A DNA stretch of 64,000 nucleotides from an uncultured Erythrobacter sp. (lineage in GTDB: Bacteria; Pseudomonadota; Alphaproteobacteria; Sphingomonadales; Sphingomonadaceae). Shown piece after piece: positions 25,687-35,227 of this stretch (the stretch's first letter is position 1; each line of letters opens with the position of its first letter). The stretch lies in assembly GCA_947494705.1 (NCBI GenBank), contig CANLVN010000002.1, positions 1 through 64,000 of the forward strand. The letters are read 5' to 3'. The translations under genes and the position numbers were made by a program. Below the pieces are notes generated by a model that did not search any database, was not told the origin of the DNA, and saw nothing but the letters and a program-made list of their open reading frames with translations.

Positions 25687-27948
25687 ATGTCGAAACGGGG
25701 TGATCGCCTCCAGAACAAGGGCAAGCGAGGCGCGCGTCGCGCTGCGAGCGAGCGCGCGAGTGGTGGGAAGAAACGCCGCCGATCGAAGTCCTCTAAGAAA
25801 GATCCCGAGCACCTGAACGACAAGCAGCCCTCAACCTTCTGGAAATGGATCCGCCGCCTGTTCCTGGGCGGAGTTGCGGTGGCGTTGTTGGGCGCGTTGT
25901 TCCTCGCCTTTGCGGTCGGTTTCGCGGCGCGCTCGATCCCCTCATACTACCAGCTGCAAGCGAGCCAGACGGGCCAGACCATTCTGGTGCGCGCACGCGA
26001 TGGCAGCGAAATCGTCGAGCTTGGACCGAGTTTTGGCGAATGGCTCGAATACGATAAAATTCCCGAGAACATGCGCAACGCCATGATCGCGGTCGAGGAC
26101 AAACGTTTCCGTTCGCATTTCGGTATCGACCCGATCCGGTTCACCGGCGCGATGGTCGAAGGGGTGATGGGCACGCGCAGCCGTGTGGGCGGCACCTCGA
26201 CCCTGACTCAGCAGTTGGCTCGTAACCTGTTCCTTTCCTCGAACCGCACCCTCGATCGCAAGGCGCGCGAAGCGGTGCTGGCGCTCGCGCTGGAATGGAA
26301 GTTTTCCAAGGAACAGATTCTCGAGCTCTATCTCAACAAGGTCTATTTCGGCGGCGGTGCCTATGGCGTCGACAGCGCAAGCCGCAAGTTCTTCAGCCAT
26401 CCCGGCACCGAATTGAGCGTTGCCGAGGCAGCGATCATCGCGGGGCTGGTCAAGGCGCCCAGCCGGTACTCCCCCACGGCAGACGTCGATGCGGCGGTCG
26501 ACCGTGCGCAGGTCGTTCTGCGGCTGATGCGCGAACAGGGCTATATCACGCCGAGCCAGGCGCGCGTCGATGCCGAGGCGGTCGAGATCAAGCAACAGGC
26601 CGGGCAGAACTCGGTACGCTACTTCACCGATTGGGCGCTGCCGCAACTCGATATCCTGCTGCCGGAAACCAATGCGCCGCTGGAGGTGTGGACCACGCTG
26701 GATGTCGGCATGCAGCGCGCGGCGACCGCCGCGATCGATGCGAACACGCCCGGTGGTTCGCAGGGCGCGCTGGTCAGTCTCGACCGCGACGGGGCGGTCC
26801 TCGCACTGGTGGGCGGGACCGATTACGTCGAAACGAATTTCAACCGCGCGACCAACGCGATGCGGCAGCCGGGCTCCTCGTGGAAACTGTTCGTCTATCT
26901 CGCCGCGCTGGAGGCGGGCTACACCCCGGATGACCGCGTGGTCGATACGCCGGTGACAATCGACGGGTGGAGCCCGCGCAATTCCAACGGGCGCAATATC
27001 GGCGAAACGAACCTGCGGACCGCCTTCGCCTATTCGATCAACACCGTCGCTGCTCAACTGGGCAATGAAGTCGGTTTCGGCACGGTCGCCAGCATGGCGC
27101 GCCGTTTTGGCATCAGTTCGTCGGTCTCGACCTATCCTTCGATGGTGCTTGGCTCTTCCGAGGTGCGCCTGATCGAGATGACGCAGGCGTTCGCCGGGGT
27201 TTCCGCGCGCGGACAGGCGGTGCAGCCCTACGGCATCCTGAAAGTCACGACGGCTGGCGGCGAGACGATCTACGAACACGAAGCCCCGCGCGAAACTCAG
27301 CTCGTACCCGATTACGTCGCTGCCGGGATCACCGACCTGTTGCAGGCGGCGGTCCAGACCGGGACGGGTCGTGCGGCCCAGATCGGGCGTCCGGTAGCGG
27401 GCAAGACCGGGACCACTTCCTCGAACAAGGACGGATGGTTCGTGGGCTTTTCGAGCGGCATCACCACGGGCGTATGGATGGGCCGCGATGATGCGAAAGC
27501 AGTGCCCGGCCTGCAGGGCGGACGTGCGCCGGCGCAGGCCTTTGCCGCCTATATGCGCTTCGCTGTGCGCGACCGGGCCATTGAGGAATTCGACACCGAC
27601 CTGAACCTGCCAGAATGGCAGCTCGAACCCGACGACGAAGACCTGTTCGGCAGCCCGGACGACTATTACTTCATCGACGAGCAGGGCAATCTGATCGAAC
27701 CGGGTCGCCGCGATCCCCGCGATCCCGATTTCGACATCGAAGGTGAACGGCGTGCCCCACCCGCCAATGAACCGCCGCCTGCGGCCAGCGAAGACTTTCT
27801 CGAACGCGCTATCGGCGGCGCTGTGAGGGCCCCACCCCCGCCCGACGCCCCGCCCGCTCCGCGTCAGCGCGAGCCGCTCGAAATCGCCCCACCGCGTCCG
27901 TCGCAAGGCGAAGGCTCGCAACGTCCGGGCGGCAACGCACCGGGTTAG
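25687..27948 (+). CDS. class A penicillin-binding protein (PBP1-type transglycosylase/transpeptidase)
   Basis: The protein has 753 residues: a basic cytoplasmic tail (~1-45), a transmembrane helix (LFLGGVAVALLGALFLAFAV) and a GT51 glycosyltransferase domain with the catalytic motif EDKRFRSHFGID, then GGTSTLTQQLARNLF and KEQILELYLNKVYFG. A transpeptidase domain follows with SxxK as PGSSWKLF, SxN as AYSINTVAAQ and KTG as AGKTGTTSSNKDGWF. It polymerises and cross-links peptidoglycan in the periplasm. The C-terminal ~120 residues are acidic then Pro-rich, probably disordered. The gene stands alone and ends just before a strong terminator. Confidence 0.93.
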   Translation: MSKRGDRLQNKGKRGARRAASERASGGKKRRRSKSSKKDPEHLNDKQPSTFWKWIRRLFLGGVAVALLGALFLAFAVGFAARSIPSYYQLQASQTGQTILVRARDGSEIVELGPSFGEWLEYDKIPENMRNAMIAVEDKRFRSHFGIDPIRFTGAMVEGVMGTRSRVGGTSTLTQQLARNLFLSSNRTLDRKAREAVLALALEWKFSKEQILELYLNKVYFGGGAYGVDSASRKFFSHPGTELSVAEAAIIAGLVKAPSRYSPTADVDAAVDRAQVVLRLMREQGYITPSQARVDAEAVEIKQQAGQNSVRYFTDWALPQLDILLPETNAPLEVWTTLDVGMQRAATAAIDANTPGGSQGALVSLDRDGAVLALVGGTDYVETNFNRATNAMRQPGSSWKLFVYLAALEAGYTPDDRVVDTPVTIDGWSPRNSNGRNIGETNLRTAFAYSINTVAAQLGNEVGFGTVASMARRFGISSSVSTYPSMVLGSSEVRLIEMTQAFAGVSARGQAVQPYGILKVTTAGGETIYEHEAPRETQLVPDYVAAGITDLLQAAVQTGTGRAAQIGRPVAGKTGTTSSNKDGWFVGFSSGITTGVWMGRDDAKAVPGLQGGRAPAQAFAAYMRFAVRDRAIEEFDTDLNLPEWQLEPDDEDLFGSPDDYYFIDEQGNLIEPGRRDPRDPDFDIEGERRAPPANEPPPAASEDFLERAIGGAVRAPPPPDAPPAPRQREPLEIAPPRPSQGEGSQRPGGNAPG

Positions 27949-27987
27949 AGCCCCTCGACCGGGACCCACCGATAGCTGATATCGAAC

Positions 27988-28028
27988 AAAAAACGCCCCC
28001 GCAGCACGGTCGCTGCGGGGGCGTTTTT
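27988..28028. terminator. strong bidirectional intrinsic terminator
   Basis: A 12-bp perfect GC-rich stem (CGCCCCCGCAGC at 27994-28005 with GCTGCGGGGGCG at 28012-28023) encloses a 6-base loop. It has six A on the left and five T on the right, so it can stop transcription on both strands. It sits between the convergent PBP gene and the Do-type protease gene. Confidence 0.92.
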
Positions 28029-28050
28029 CGATTGGGTCAAGCCTTGCGTA

Positions 28051-29580
28051 TCAGCGCAGTCGCACCGGGAGGAAGCGGGCGGGCTGGCCGCGCCGCTGGA
28101 TGCGCAGAAGCACCGCGTCGCGATTGTCGTCTTCGGCAGCGGTGATCTGCTCACGCAGCGCTTCGATCGAGCCGACCGGCTGGTAATTCGCCGACAGGAT
28201 CAGGTCACCCCGACGCAGGCCCTTGCGGCCCGCATCCGAGTTGGGATCGACCGCGCCGATGACCAGTGCTTCGGTATCCGCGCCCACGCCCAGGCTGCGC
28301 GCGATCTGGTCGTTGAGTTCGAGCACCTGCAGGCCGAGCTTTTCCGCGATCATCTCGTCGGAGGTTTCCGGGTCCATCGGTTCGTCGGATTCCGGATCGA
28401 AGGTCTGCTGCTGCTGCGCCAGTTCAGCTTCGCTCGGGCGCTTGCCCAGCGTCACGTTCAGCCGCGTCTCGCGGCCCTCGCGCAGCACCGTCACGGGTAC
28501 GGTTTCGCCCGGATCGATATTGGCAACGAGGTAGGAGACGGTCTGCTCCGCGCTCACTTCGCGTCCGTCGACTCCGACGATGATGTCGCCGGGACGCATG
28601 CCTGCATTTTCGGCGGGGCTGTCGTCGGAGACGATCTGGACCAGCTCGCCGCGATTGCGATCGAGGCCGAGCGAATCGGCAAGGTCGTCGTCGATAGGCT
28701 GGAGGCTGACGCCGAGATAGCCGCGCTCGATCTCTTCTCCGGCTTTCAGCTGGTTGACGATCGGCTCGGCGATTTCGGCGGGGATGGCAAAACCGATTCC
28801 GACGCTGCCGCCCGAAGGCGAGAAGATCGCATTGTTGATGCCGATCACGTTGCCGCGCATGTCGAACAGCGGGCCGCCCGAATTGCCGCGATTGATGCTG
28901 GCATCGGTCTGGATGTAGCGATCATAGGCGCCGCCCTGACCGGTGTTGCGATAAACCGCCGAAACGATCCCGCTCGTCACCGTTCCGCCAAGGCCGAAGG
29001 GGTTGCCGATCGCGACGACCCATTCACCCACGCGCGTTTGCGAACTGTCGCCGAATTCCACGAAGGGGAAGGCGCGGTCCGAAACGATCTTGAGCACTGC
29101 GAGGTCGCTCTGCGCGTCGGAGCCGATCAGCTCGGCTTCGTATTCGGTCCCGTCGGGCATGGTGACGGTAATTTCTTCCAGCGTCGCGCGGTTGTCCGGC
29201 GAAACGACGTGGTTGTTGGTGACAACGAAACCATCGGCACTGATGATGAAGCCGGAACCCAGCGAGTTCGCCTCGCGGGTCTGCGGCTCGCCGCTGCCGC
29301 CGCGGCGACCGAACAGGTCGGCGAAGGGCGTGCCGGCGAAGGGGTTGTTGCTGACCGTCACGCGCTGGCGGGTGGAGATGTTGACCACCGCGGGCTGCAA
29401 TTGTTCTGTCAGGTCGGCAAAGCTTGCAGGCGCGCCTTCGATGGGCACGACCCGGTTCATCACCGTATCATCGTTCTGGGCAACCTGTGCACCGGCCGGG
29501 TAGCCGGTCATCAGCGAAAGTGCCGCGCCCCCGACAAGAAGCGCGCTCGTCAGTCCATATACATACCGCACGTTGCTCAC
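28051..29580 (-). CDS. Do-family periplasmic serine endopeptidase (DegP/DegQ/MucD type)
   Basis: From GTG 29580 the protein has ~509 residues with a signal sequence (YGLTSALLVGGAALSLMTG). The trypsin-like triad is His in VVTNNHVVSP, Asp in DAQSDLAVLKI and Ser in RGNSGGPLFD. Two PDZ domains follow: the first around RGYLGVSLQPIDDDLA and AGMRPGDIIVGVDG, the second around EALVIGAVDPNSDAG and GLRRGDLILSAN. It degrades misfolded envelope proteins. The start is uncertain because the ribosome site is close (GAGAGG) and the frame opens further to 29640. It lies upstream of no partner but shares its strand with hflK/hflC, all envelope proteolysis genes. Confidence 0.92.
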   Translation of the reverse strand: MSNVRYVYGLTSALLVGGAALSLMTGYPAGAQVAQNDDTVMNRVVPIEGAPASFADLTEQLQPAVVNISTRQRVTVSNNPFAGTPFADLFGRRGGSGEPQTREANSLGSGFIISADGFVVTNNHVVSPDNRATLEEITVTMPDGTEYEAELIGSDAQSDLAVLKIVSDRAFPFVEFGDSSQTRVGEWVVAIGNPFGLGGTVTSGIVSAVYRNTGQGGAYDRYIQTDASINRGNSGGPLFDMRGNVIGINNAIFSPSGGSVGIGFAIPAEIAEPIVNQLKAGEEIERGYLGVSLQPIDDDLADSLGLDRNRGELVQIVSDDSPAENAGMRPGDIIVGVDGREVSAEQTVSYLVANIDPGETVPVTVLREGRETRLNVTLGKRPSEAELAQQQQTFDPESDEPMDPETSDEMIAEKLGLQVLELNDQIARSLGVGADTEALVIGAVDPNSDAGRKGLRRGDLILSANYQPVGSIEALREQITAAEDDNRDAVLLRIQRRGQPARFLPVRLR

Positions 29581-29779
29581 GTCCTCTCGTTCCTTCTCTT
29601 GATACCGGTCACCAACGCGGGTGGCCGGGAAGTGTTTCAATTACGCCGCCATAATGGGGCCAGACGCACTTAACCGTGAATGAAGCCACCTGTAGCCGGT
29701 CCGACTGTGTCAGCGCTTCGTCGGTCACGTCGTTTCATGCGCCCCGGCCACCCATTTCCAGCGACCAACGGGCAGTGCT

Positions 29780-30622
29780 TTACCGCCCCTTGAACTGGTT
29801 GAAGTATTCATTGTCGGCATCGAGCACCATCGACGAATTGCCCTCACCCGCGATGAAGGTCTGGCGATAGCTCTCCATGGCCCGGTAGAAATCGTAGAAT
29901 TCCGGGTCTTTGCCATAGGCTGCGGCATAGGTCGAAGCTGCGTTCGCATCGGCCTCTGCGCGGATGATCTGGGCGTTCTTGCGACCCTGTGCACGGATCG
30001 TTTCTGCCTGTTCCTGCCGGTCGGAAATCATCCGGTCGAACGCCGCGTTCAGCGGCGTCCCTTCAGGCAGGTCGGCGGCCTTGATCCGCACGTCGATGAT
30101 CTGCGCGCCATATTCGCGCGCCTGCGTGTCGAGCGTGTCGCGAATATTGGTCATCGCGGTGCCGCGTTCGGCGGTCAGCAGGCTGGCAAATGTCCGCCGA
30201 CCCAGTTCCTGGCGCAGCGCCGAGGTGAGGATGCGTGAAAGCTGCGTGCGCAGCTGGTTCTCGTCACCGGCACGCTCGACCATGGTCACCGGCTGGATGA
30301 TGCGGAAGCGGGCATAGGCATTGACCTGCAGCCGCTGCTGGTCGCTGGTCAGCACCTGCTGGTTGTCCATGTCGAGATCGAGCACGCGGCGCTCCACCAT
30401 CTGCACCCGGTCGACGAAAGGAATGCGCCACCAGAAGCCCGCGCCGGTCTGGCCATAGGGATCTTCGGGATTGTACATGTTCACGATCGCTTCGGGTTCA
30501 CCGGTGCGGATGATCACCGCTTGCTTGGTCTCCGGCGTCACGAACAGCGTCGATGCTAGCGCGACGACAACGACCGCTGCAGCGATGATCGCGATTTTGT
30601 ACTGGTTCCAGATATCGGTCAT
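29780..30622 (-). CDS. hflC: protease modulator HflC
   Basis: The 280-residue protein has one N-terminal transmembrane helix (IAIIAAAVVVVALASTLFV) and an SPFH/band-7 domain (KQAVIIRTGEPEAIV through ARFRIIQPVTMVERAG). A long helical coiled-coil segment follows, with IIDVRIKAADLP and AQIIRAEADANAASTYA. HflC and HflK form the large membrane cage that surrounds and restrains FtsH. One base separates its start from the hflK stop, so the pair is one operon. Confidence 0.95.
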   Translation of the reverse strand: MTDIWNQYKIAIIAAAVVVVALASTLFVTPETKQAVIIRTGEPEAIVNMYNPEDPYGQTGAGFWWRIPFVDRVQMVERRVLDLDMDNQQVLTSDQQRLQVNAYARFRIIQPVTMVERAGDENQLRTQLSRILTSALRQELGRRTFASLLTAERGTAMTNIRDTLDTQAREYGAQIIDVRIKAADLPEGTPLNAAFDRMISDRQEQAETIRAQGRKNAQIIRAEADANAASTYAAAYGKDPEFYDFYRAMESYRQTFIAGEGNSSMVLDADNEYFNQFKGR

Positions 30623-30623
30623 C

Positions 30624-31784
30624 TTACTGGCCTCCCGTCGTCGGCGCTGTGGTCTGGCCAGCGGGGTCGCGGCGGCGCTCCACTTCGCGCAAGGGGATGT
30701 AGGGCGTCACGCCATCGGCATCGATCACGGTCTTGTCGGTGCGCGAAAGCACCGCCTCCATTGTCTCGTAATAGAGCCTGCGACGGGTGACGTCGGGCGC
30801 AAGACGATATTGTTCGTAAATCTGGTTGAACGCTTCGGCGCCACCTTCGGCCTGCGCCAGTACCTGCTGCGCATAGCGGCGCGCCTGGTTGATGTTGCGT
30901 TCTGAATCCTGCTGCGCGGCGAGCACGTCGTTGAACGCTTCGACCACGCTTTCGGGCGGGTCGGTCTTGTCGATTTCGATACCCAGCACGTTGATCCCGG
31001 CGCCATAGGCATCGAGGATCGTCTGCATGCGGGTCTGGACGTTGTTCTGAATGTCGAAACGCCCTTCACCCGAAATCACCGTGTCGAGCGTCTTTTCCGC
31101 GACCGAGGAACGCATGGCGGTCTCGGCTGCCTCGCGCACGGTTTCGACCGGGTCGGCGAGCTGGAATTGGAACAGCGACAGATCGTTGATGTTCCAGCGC
31201 ACCGAATAGCTGAGGTCGACCAGATTCTGGTCGCCGGTGAGAATCAGCTTGCTGGGCACTTCCTCGATCCGCGCGGCCTCGACATTCTCGACCTCTACGA
31301 TGCTGATCGGCCAGGGATAGGAAATCGCGGTACCCGAGTCATAGGACCCGACATACTTGCCCCCGAAACGCGTAACGGTCGCCCGCTCGCCCGGCTGGAT
31401 GAAGTGAAGGCTGGTGAACAGAACCCAGATCACCACCACCGCAGCGATGATGATCGGCACCCAGCTGCCTCCGCCGGGTCGTTCGGGAAAGCGCAGGTTT
31501 GAGCCGCCGCCCCCGCCGCCCGAGCGACGCGGGCCTTCGGGGCCACGGTTCTTGAATATATCCTCGATGCTGGCCGAACGGCGACCACCGGGCTTGGAAG
31601 GTCCGCCTCCAGAGCCGGGTAGCCATGGGTTGCGGGGCCCATCCGACTTATCGCCCGCAGGCGCATCGTCGTCGGAGCCGCCGTCATTGCCCCCTCCGTT
31701 GCCCTTTCCGGCGCTCCCCCAGGGATTCTTCTTGCCCGCCATGGCCAGACCCAGATTTTTCTTGAAACCGTCAAAGATGTCCAT
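30624..31784 (-). CDS. hflK: FtsH protease-regulating protein HflK
   Basis: ATG 31784 (MDIFDGFKKNLGLAMAGKKN) has an AAGGG site five bases upstream and gives 386 residues; the ATG at 31805 is less likely. The N-terminal ~100 residues are Gly/Pro/Ser-rich and disordered. Then comes one transmembrane helix (VPIIIAAVVVIWVLFTSLHF), the band-7 domain (PGERATVTRFGGKYVG, VEVENVEAARIEEVPS) and the coiled-coil part (NINQARRYAQQVLAQAEGGA). It pairs with HflC. A 75-bp gap separates it from the divergent Mrp gene. Confidence 0.94.
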   Translation of the reverse strand: MDIFDGFKKNLGLAMAGKKNPWGSAGKGNGGGNDGGSDDDAPAGDKSDGPRNPWLPGSGGGPSKPGGRRSASIEDIFKNRGPEGPRRSGGGGGGSNLRFPERPGGGSWVPIIIAAVVVIWVLFTSLHFIQPGERATVTRFGGKYVGSYDSGTAISYPWPISIVEVENVEAARIEEVPSKLILTGDQNLVDLSYSVRWNINDLSLFQFQLADPVETVREAAETAMRSSVAEKTLDTVISGEGRFDIQNNVQTRMQTILDAYGAGINVLGIEIDKTDPPESVVEAFNDVLAAQQDSERNINQARRYAQQVLAQAEGGAEAFNQIYEQYRLAPDVTRRRLYYETMEAVLSRTDKTVIDADGVTPYIPLREVERRRDPAGQTTAPTTGGQ

Positions 31785-31859
31785 GACACCCTTATAGGAA
31801 CGCATTCTGGGGAAAAACAGGGGTTGGCGCAGCGAATTTGGTGCTAGAGCGCGTGCGTT

Positions 31860-32861
31860 ATGAGCAATAGCGATAATTCTTCACGCAATCCCTCCGACGA
31901 AGAGGCCCTGATCCGTTCGGCGCTACCGGTCGAGATTCACGGACGATTGCGGTCTGCGCGGCTGGTAGATGGCCGCGCAGTGGTGGTCGCCGAAGCCGGC
32001 GATCTCGGCGCAAAGGCACGCGAGGAACTCGAAGGGCTGATCGAAAAGGCGCTCGGCGAAATTGAGCAGGTGGACGAGGTTCGTGTCGCACTGATCGCAG
32101 ATCGCCGCCGCCGCATGATCATCGCGATCGGATCGGGAAAAGGGGGTGTCGGCAAATCGACATTGACCACCAACCTCGCCGTCGCACTGGCGAAAATGGG
32201 GCGCAAGGTCGGCGTTATCGATGGCGACATCTACGGCCCCTCGCAGCCGCGCCTGCTCGGCACAGACCACGCCAAGCCCGAAGTCGAGGACGAAAAGCTG
32301 GTGCCGGTCGACAGCCCGCACGGGGTCAAGGTGCTTTCGATGGGAATGCTGGTCGCTCCGGGAAAGGCGCTTGCCTGGCGCGGGCCGATGGCTGGCAAGG
32401 CTCTTGGCCAACTGGTCGATGCCGCGTGGGACGATACCGAGCTGCTGATGATCGACCTGCCGCCGGGGACGGGCGACGTTCAGCTTTCGATGATGCAGGA
32501 CGCCAAGCCCGATGGCGCGGTGCTGGTTTCCACACCGCAGGACCTTGCTTTGCTCGACGCGGCGCGTGCAGGGCAATTGTTCGAGGATGGCGAAGTGCCG
32601 ATCATCGGACTGGTCGAGAACATGGCCGGATATGCCTGTCCGCATTGCGGCGAAGTTTCCGATCCGTTCGGTCAGGGCGGGGTCGAACGCTTTGCCGATG
32701 CGCTCGACATACCTTTCCTTGGCCGCATCCCGCTAACGCTGGAAACGCGCACTGCGGGCGATGCCGGACAGCCTCCCGCAGCAGGCGATGGCGAAGGCGC
32801 GGAACCGTTCGTGGCAATCGCACGCAAACTCGATCGGTGGCTCTCGAGCGGAGCGATCTGA
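31860..32861 (+). CDS. mrp: Mrp/NBP35-type iron-sulfur cluster carrier ATPase
   Basis: The 333-residue protein has a divergent N-terminal domain (~15-80) typical of Mrp and then the deviant Walker A IGSGKGGVGKSTLTTNLA. It also has VIDGDIYGPSQPRLLG and LLMIDLPPGTGDVQLSM, and the cluster-binding Cys pair in YACPHCGEVSDPFG. ApbC/Mrp proteins dimerise and carry a [4Fe-4S] cluster for transfer to apo-enzymes. It is followed after four bases by a molybdopterin oxidoreductase gene, an interesting neighbour because such enzymes usually need Fe-S partners. Confidence 0.94.
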   Translation: MSNSDNSSRNPSDEEALIRSALPVEIHGRLRSARLVDGRAVVVAEAGDLGAKAREELEGLIEKALGEIEQVDEVRVALIADRRRRMIIAIGSGKGGVGKSTLTTNLAVALAKMGRKVGVIDGDIYGPSQPRLLGTDHAKPEVEDEKLVPVDSPHGVKVLSMGMLVAPGKALAWRGPMAGKALGQLVDAAWDDTELLMIDLPPGTGDVQLSMMQDAKPDGAVLVSTPQDLALLDAARAGQLFEDGEVPIIGLVENMAGYACPHCGEVSDPFGQGGVERFADALDIPFLGRIPLTLETRTAGDAGQPPAAGDGEGAEPFVAIARKLDRWLSSGAI

Positions 32862-32865
32862 GCGC

Positions 32866-35145
32866 ATGGAAGTCACAAGGCGAGGATTGGTCACGGGCGC
32901 GGCCGTAGGCGGCGGGTTACTGGTCGCGTGGTGGTTCATGCCGCGCAACTATCCCAACCCGCTCGAACCCGCGAGCGGCGAGCATGTCTTCGATGCGTGG
33001 ATCAAGGTGGCCGAGGACGGCGTGGTCACGGTGGCCGTCCCGCAACTCGAAATGGGCCAAGGGATCACCACCCTGCTGCCACAGGTCGTTGCACAAGAAA
33101 TGGGCGCGGACTGGCGGCAGATTGCGGTCGAGCCCGCTCCGGTAGCGGCGGCTTATCCCAACATCGTCCTCGCCCGGCGCTGGAGCCACATGTGGGAACC
33201 CCTGGCCGAGGGCCTGAGCGACACCACCGACGAAATGCTTGCGCGCAGCTTTGCTCGAACGCGACGCTTCACCGCGACGGCCGACGGCACCTCGATGGAT
33301 GCCTATGAAGGTCCGGCGCGCGGTGCCGCTGCCGCTGCGCGTGCGATGCTGGCGCTCGAAGCGGCGGAACGCTGGGGCGTCTCGTGGGAGGAATGCGAGG
33401 TTTTCGGCGGCTTCGTGCGCCATGGCGACAAACGTGCAAGTTTCGGCGAACTCGCAAACGGGGCCGCGCAGCAATCGCCCCCGGACCCGCCGCCGCTCAA
33501 TCCCGAGGCGCCGGGCGAGAGTCCGCTGCCCGGTGCCGTGCCCGACAATGCGACGGCTATCCCCGACTTCCCTCGCATCGACCTGCCCAGCAAGGTCGAT
33601 GGCGGGCACCTTTTCGCCGCCGATGTACGGCTGCCCGGCATGGTCTATGCAGCGATCCGCCACGGGCCCAACAATGGCAGCGAGCTGACCGGCTTCAACG
33701 CCGATGCCGCCGCCGGGATTAGCGGAATCGTGGGCGCGGTGCGCACCAGCCGCTGGCTCGCCGTGGCGGCGACCACATGGTGGAGCGCCGAACGCGCGCT
33801 CGACGCGATGAAGCCGCAGTTCAGGACCAACTATCCGGTCGACAGCGACGATGTCGAAGCCCGACTGCGCACATTGCTGGAGGTCGGGGACAGCTTCAAG
33901 ATCGCCGAGACCGGCTTCGGCGAAGAGGCGATGACGCGTGTCGACCTCGCTCGCCGCTATGAAATCGAACCTGCCCATGCTGCGCCCGTGGAAACTGCGA
34001 GCGCGGCGGCGCGCTGGTCCGACGGGCGGCTCGAATTGTGGATCGCGAGCCAAGCCCCTGAACAGGCTCGCGTTGCCGCGGCCAAAGCGGTCGGCATCGC
34101 GGTCGAGGATGTCGCGCTCTATCCGATGAGCGCCGGTGGCAGCTTCGATGCCCGGCTCGAACACGATCACGCGATCGAGATAGCGCATATCGCGAAGGAA
34201 CTGGATCGCCCGGTGCAGCTTACATGGAGCCGCCGCGAAGAGCTGATCCGCTCTCGCCCGCGTCCGCCGGTTTTCGCATTGGTCGGCGGGCAGATGGGCG
34301 AAGGCGGGTCGATCGACGCGCTCAGGATGCGCATCGCGACCCCGCCCTCCTCTTACGAATTCGGTCGCCGACTGTTCGGCAACCTGACCGCCTGGGCTGC
34401 GATCCGCGAAACTGCGGAAATGGCCGATCCGCTCGCGGTGGAAGGCGCTGTACCAGCCTACGAATTGCCAAGCGTGACAGTGCGCCACGTGCCGGTGGAA
34501 ATCGGCCTGCCGACCGGCCGTGTGCGCGGCAATTCGCACGGACCCATGGCCTTCGCGATCGAGAGCTTTGTCGACGAAGCCGCAGCCCGGGCCATGCGTG
34601 AGCCGCTGTCCTATCGCATGGCAATGCTGGGTACCGATATTCGCCTCGCCGCCTGTCTCCAGCGCGCGGCCTCGATGGCGGAATGGGACGGCGGGGCGAA
34701 CCAGAGTGGCCAGGGCATCGCCTGCTACCGCATCGGCCCGCCCGAGACTGGCGCGCGAATCGCCTGCGTCGCCACCGCGCGGCGCGGCGAAGGGGGCGTG
34801 CGCGTCACCCGATTGAGCGCGGCTGTCGATATCGGCCGCATCGTCAATCTCGACATCGCCCGCCAGCAGGTCGAAGGTGGCCTGCTGTTCGGCCTCGGTA
34901 TCGCGCTGGGCAATTCGCTCAAGATGCGCGGCGGCCTGCCCACCAGCTTCGAATATGCCGATCTGGGACTGCCCGGCCTCGCCGATTGCCCGGAGATCGA
35001 AGTCGACTTCATCGCGTCGGAAACTGCGCCCGCCGATCCGGGTGAACTGGGTGCGGTGATCGCTCCCCCGGCCATCGCAAACGCGCTCTTTTCGGCAACA
35101 GGGTTGCGCCTGCGGCGTCTGCCCCTACTTTCAAGCGGTCTGTGA
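32866..35145 (+). CDS. xanthine-dehydrogenase-family molybdopterin-binding subunit (IorB-type)
   Basis: ATG 32866 gives 759 residues. The N-terminus MEVTRRGLVTGAAVGGGLLV is a Tat-type signal, so the folded enzyme is probably exported. Molybdopterin-binding segments include VPQLEMGQGITTLLPQVVAQ, YPMSAGGSFDARLEHDHAIE and LPTGRVRGNSHGPMAFAIE. A Glu in the C-terminal region (SETAPADPGELGAVIAPPAI) fits the active-site base. Length and order match the large subunit of isoquinoline 1-oxidoreductase-like enzymes, which oxidise heterocycles or aldehydes. The usual small [2Fe-2S] subunit and cytochrome are not adjacent. The substrate is unknown. Confidence 0.88.
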   Translation: MEVTRRGLVTGAAVGGGLLVAWWFMPRNYPNPLEPASGEHVFDAWIKVAEDGVVTVAVPQLEMGQGITTLLPQVVAQEMGADWRQIAVEPAPVAAAYPNIVLARRWSHMWEPLAEGLSDTTDEMLARSFARTRRFTATADGTSMDAYEGPARGAAAAARAMLALEAAERWGVSWEECEVFGGFVRHGDKRASFGELANGAAQQSPPDPPPLNPEAPGESPLPGAVPDNATAIPDFPRIDLPSKVDGGHLFAADVRLPGMVYAAIRHGPNNGSELTGFNADAAAGISGIVGAVRTSRWLAVAATTWWSAERALDAMKPQFRTNYPVDSDDVEARLRTLLEVGDSFKIAETGFGEEAMTRVDLARRYEIEPAHAAPVETASAAARWSDGRLELWIASQAPEQARVAAAKAVGIAVEDVALYPMSAGGSFDARLEHDHAIEIAHIAKELDRPVQLTWSRREELIRSRPRPPVFALVGGQMGEGGSIDALRMRIATPPSSYEFGRRLFGNLTAWAAIRETAEMADPLAVEGAVPAYELPSVTVRHVPVEIGLPTGRVRGNSHGPMAFAIESFVDEAAARAMREPLSYRMAMLGTDIRLAACLQRAASMAEWDGGANQSGQGIACYRIGPPETGARIACVATARRGEGGVRVTRLSAAVDIGRIVNLDIARQQVEGGLLFGLGIALGNSLKMRGGLPTSFEYADLGLPGLADCPEIEVDFIASETAPADPGELGAVIAPPAIANALFSATGLRLRRLPLLSSGL

Positions 35146-35227
35146 CGTGCGGGATCGCGTCTGGCTCTGACCAGTCGGATGCAGTGTTGCCTGACCTTCA
35201 ATTTTACGTGAGACGTCGACCGCGCCC

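Noticed and set aside
25942..27969. 675-codon minus-strand ORF inside the penicillin-binding protein gene
   Set aside because: Antisense shadow created by high GC at third positions; it lacks any motif while the PBP shows all of its own.
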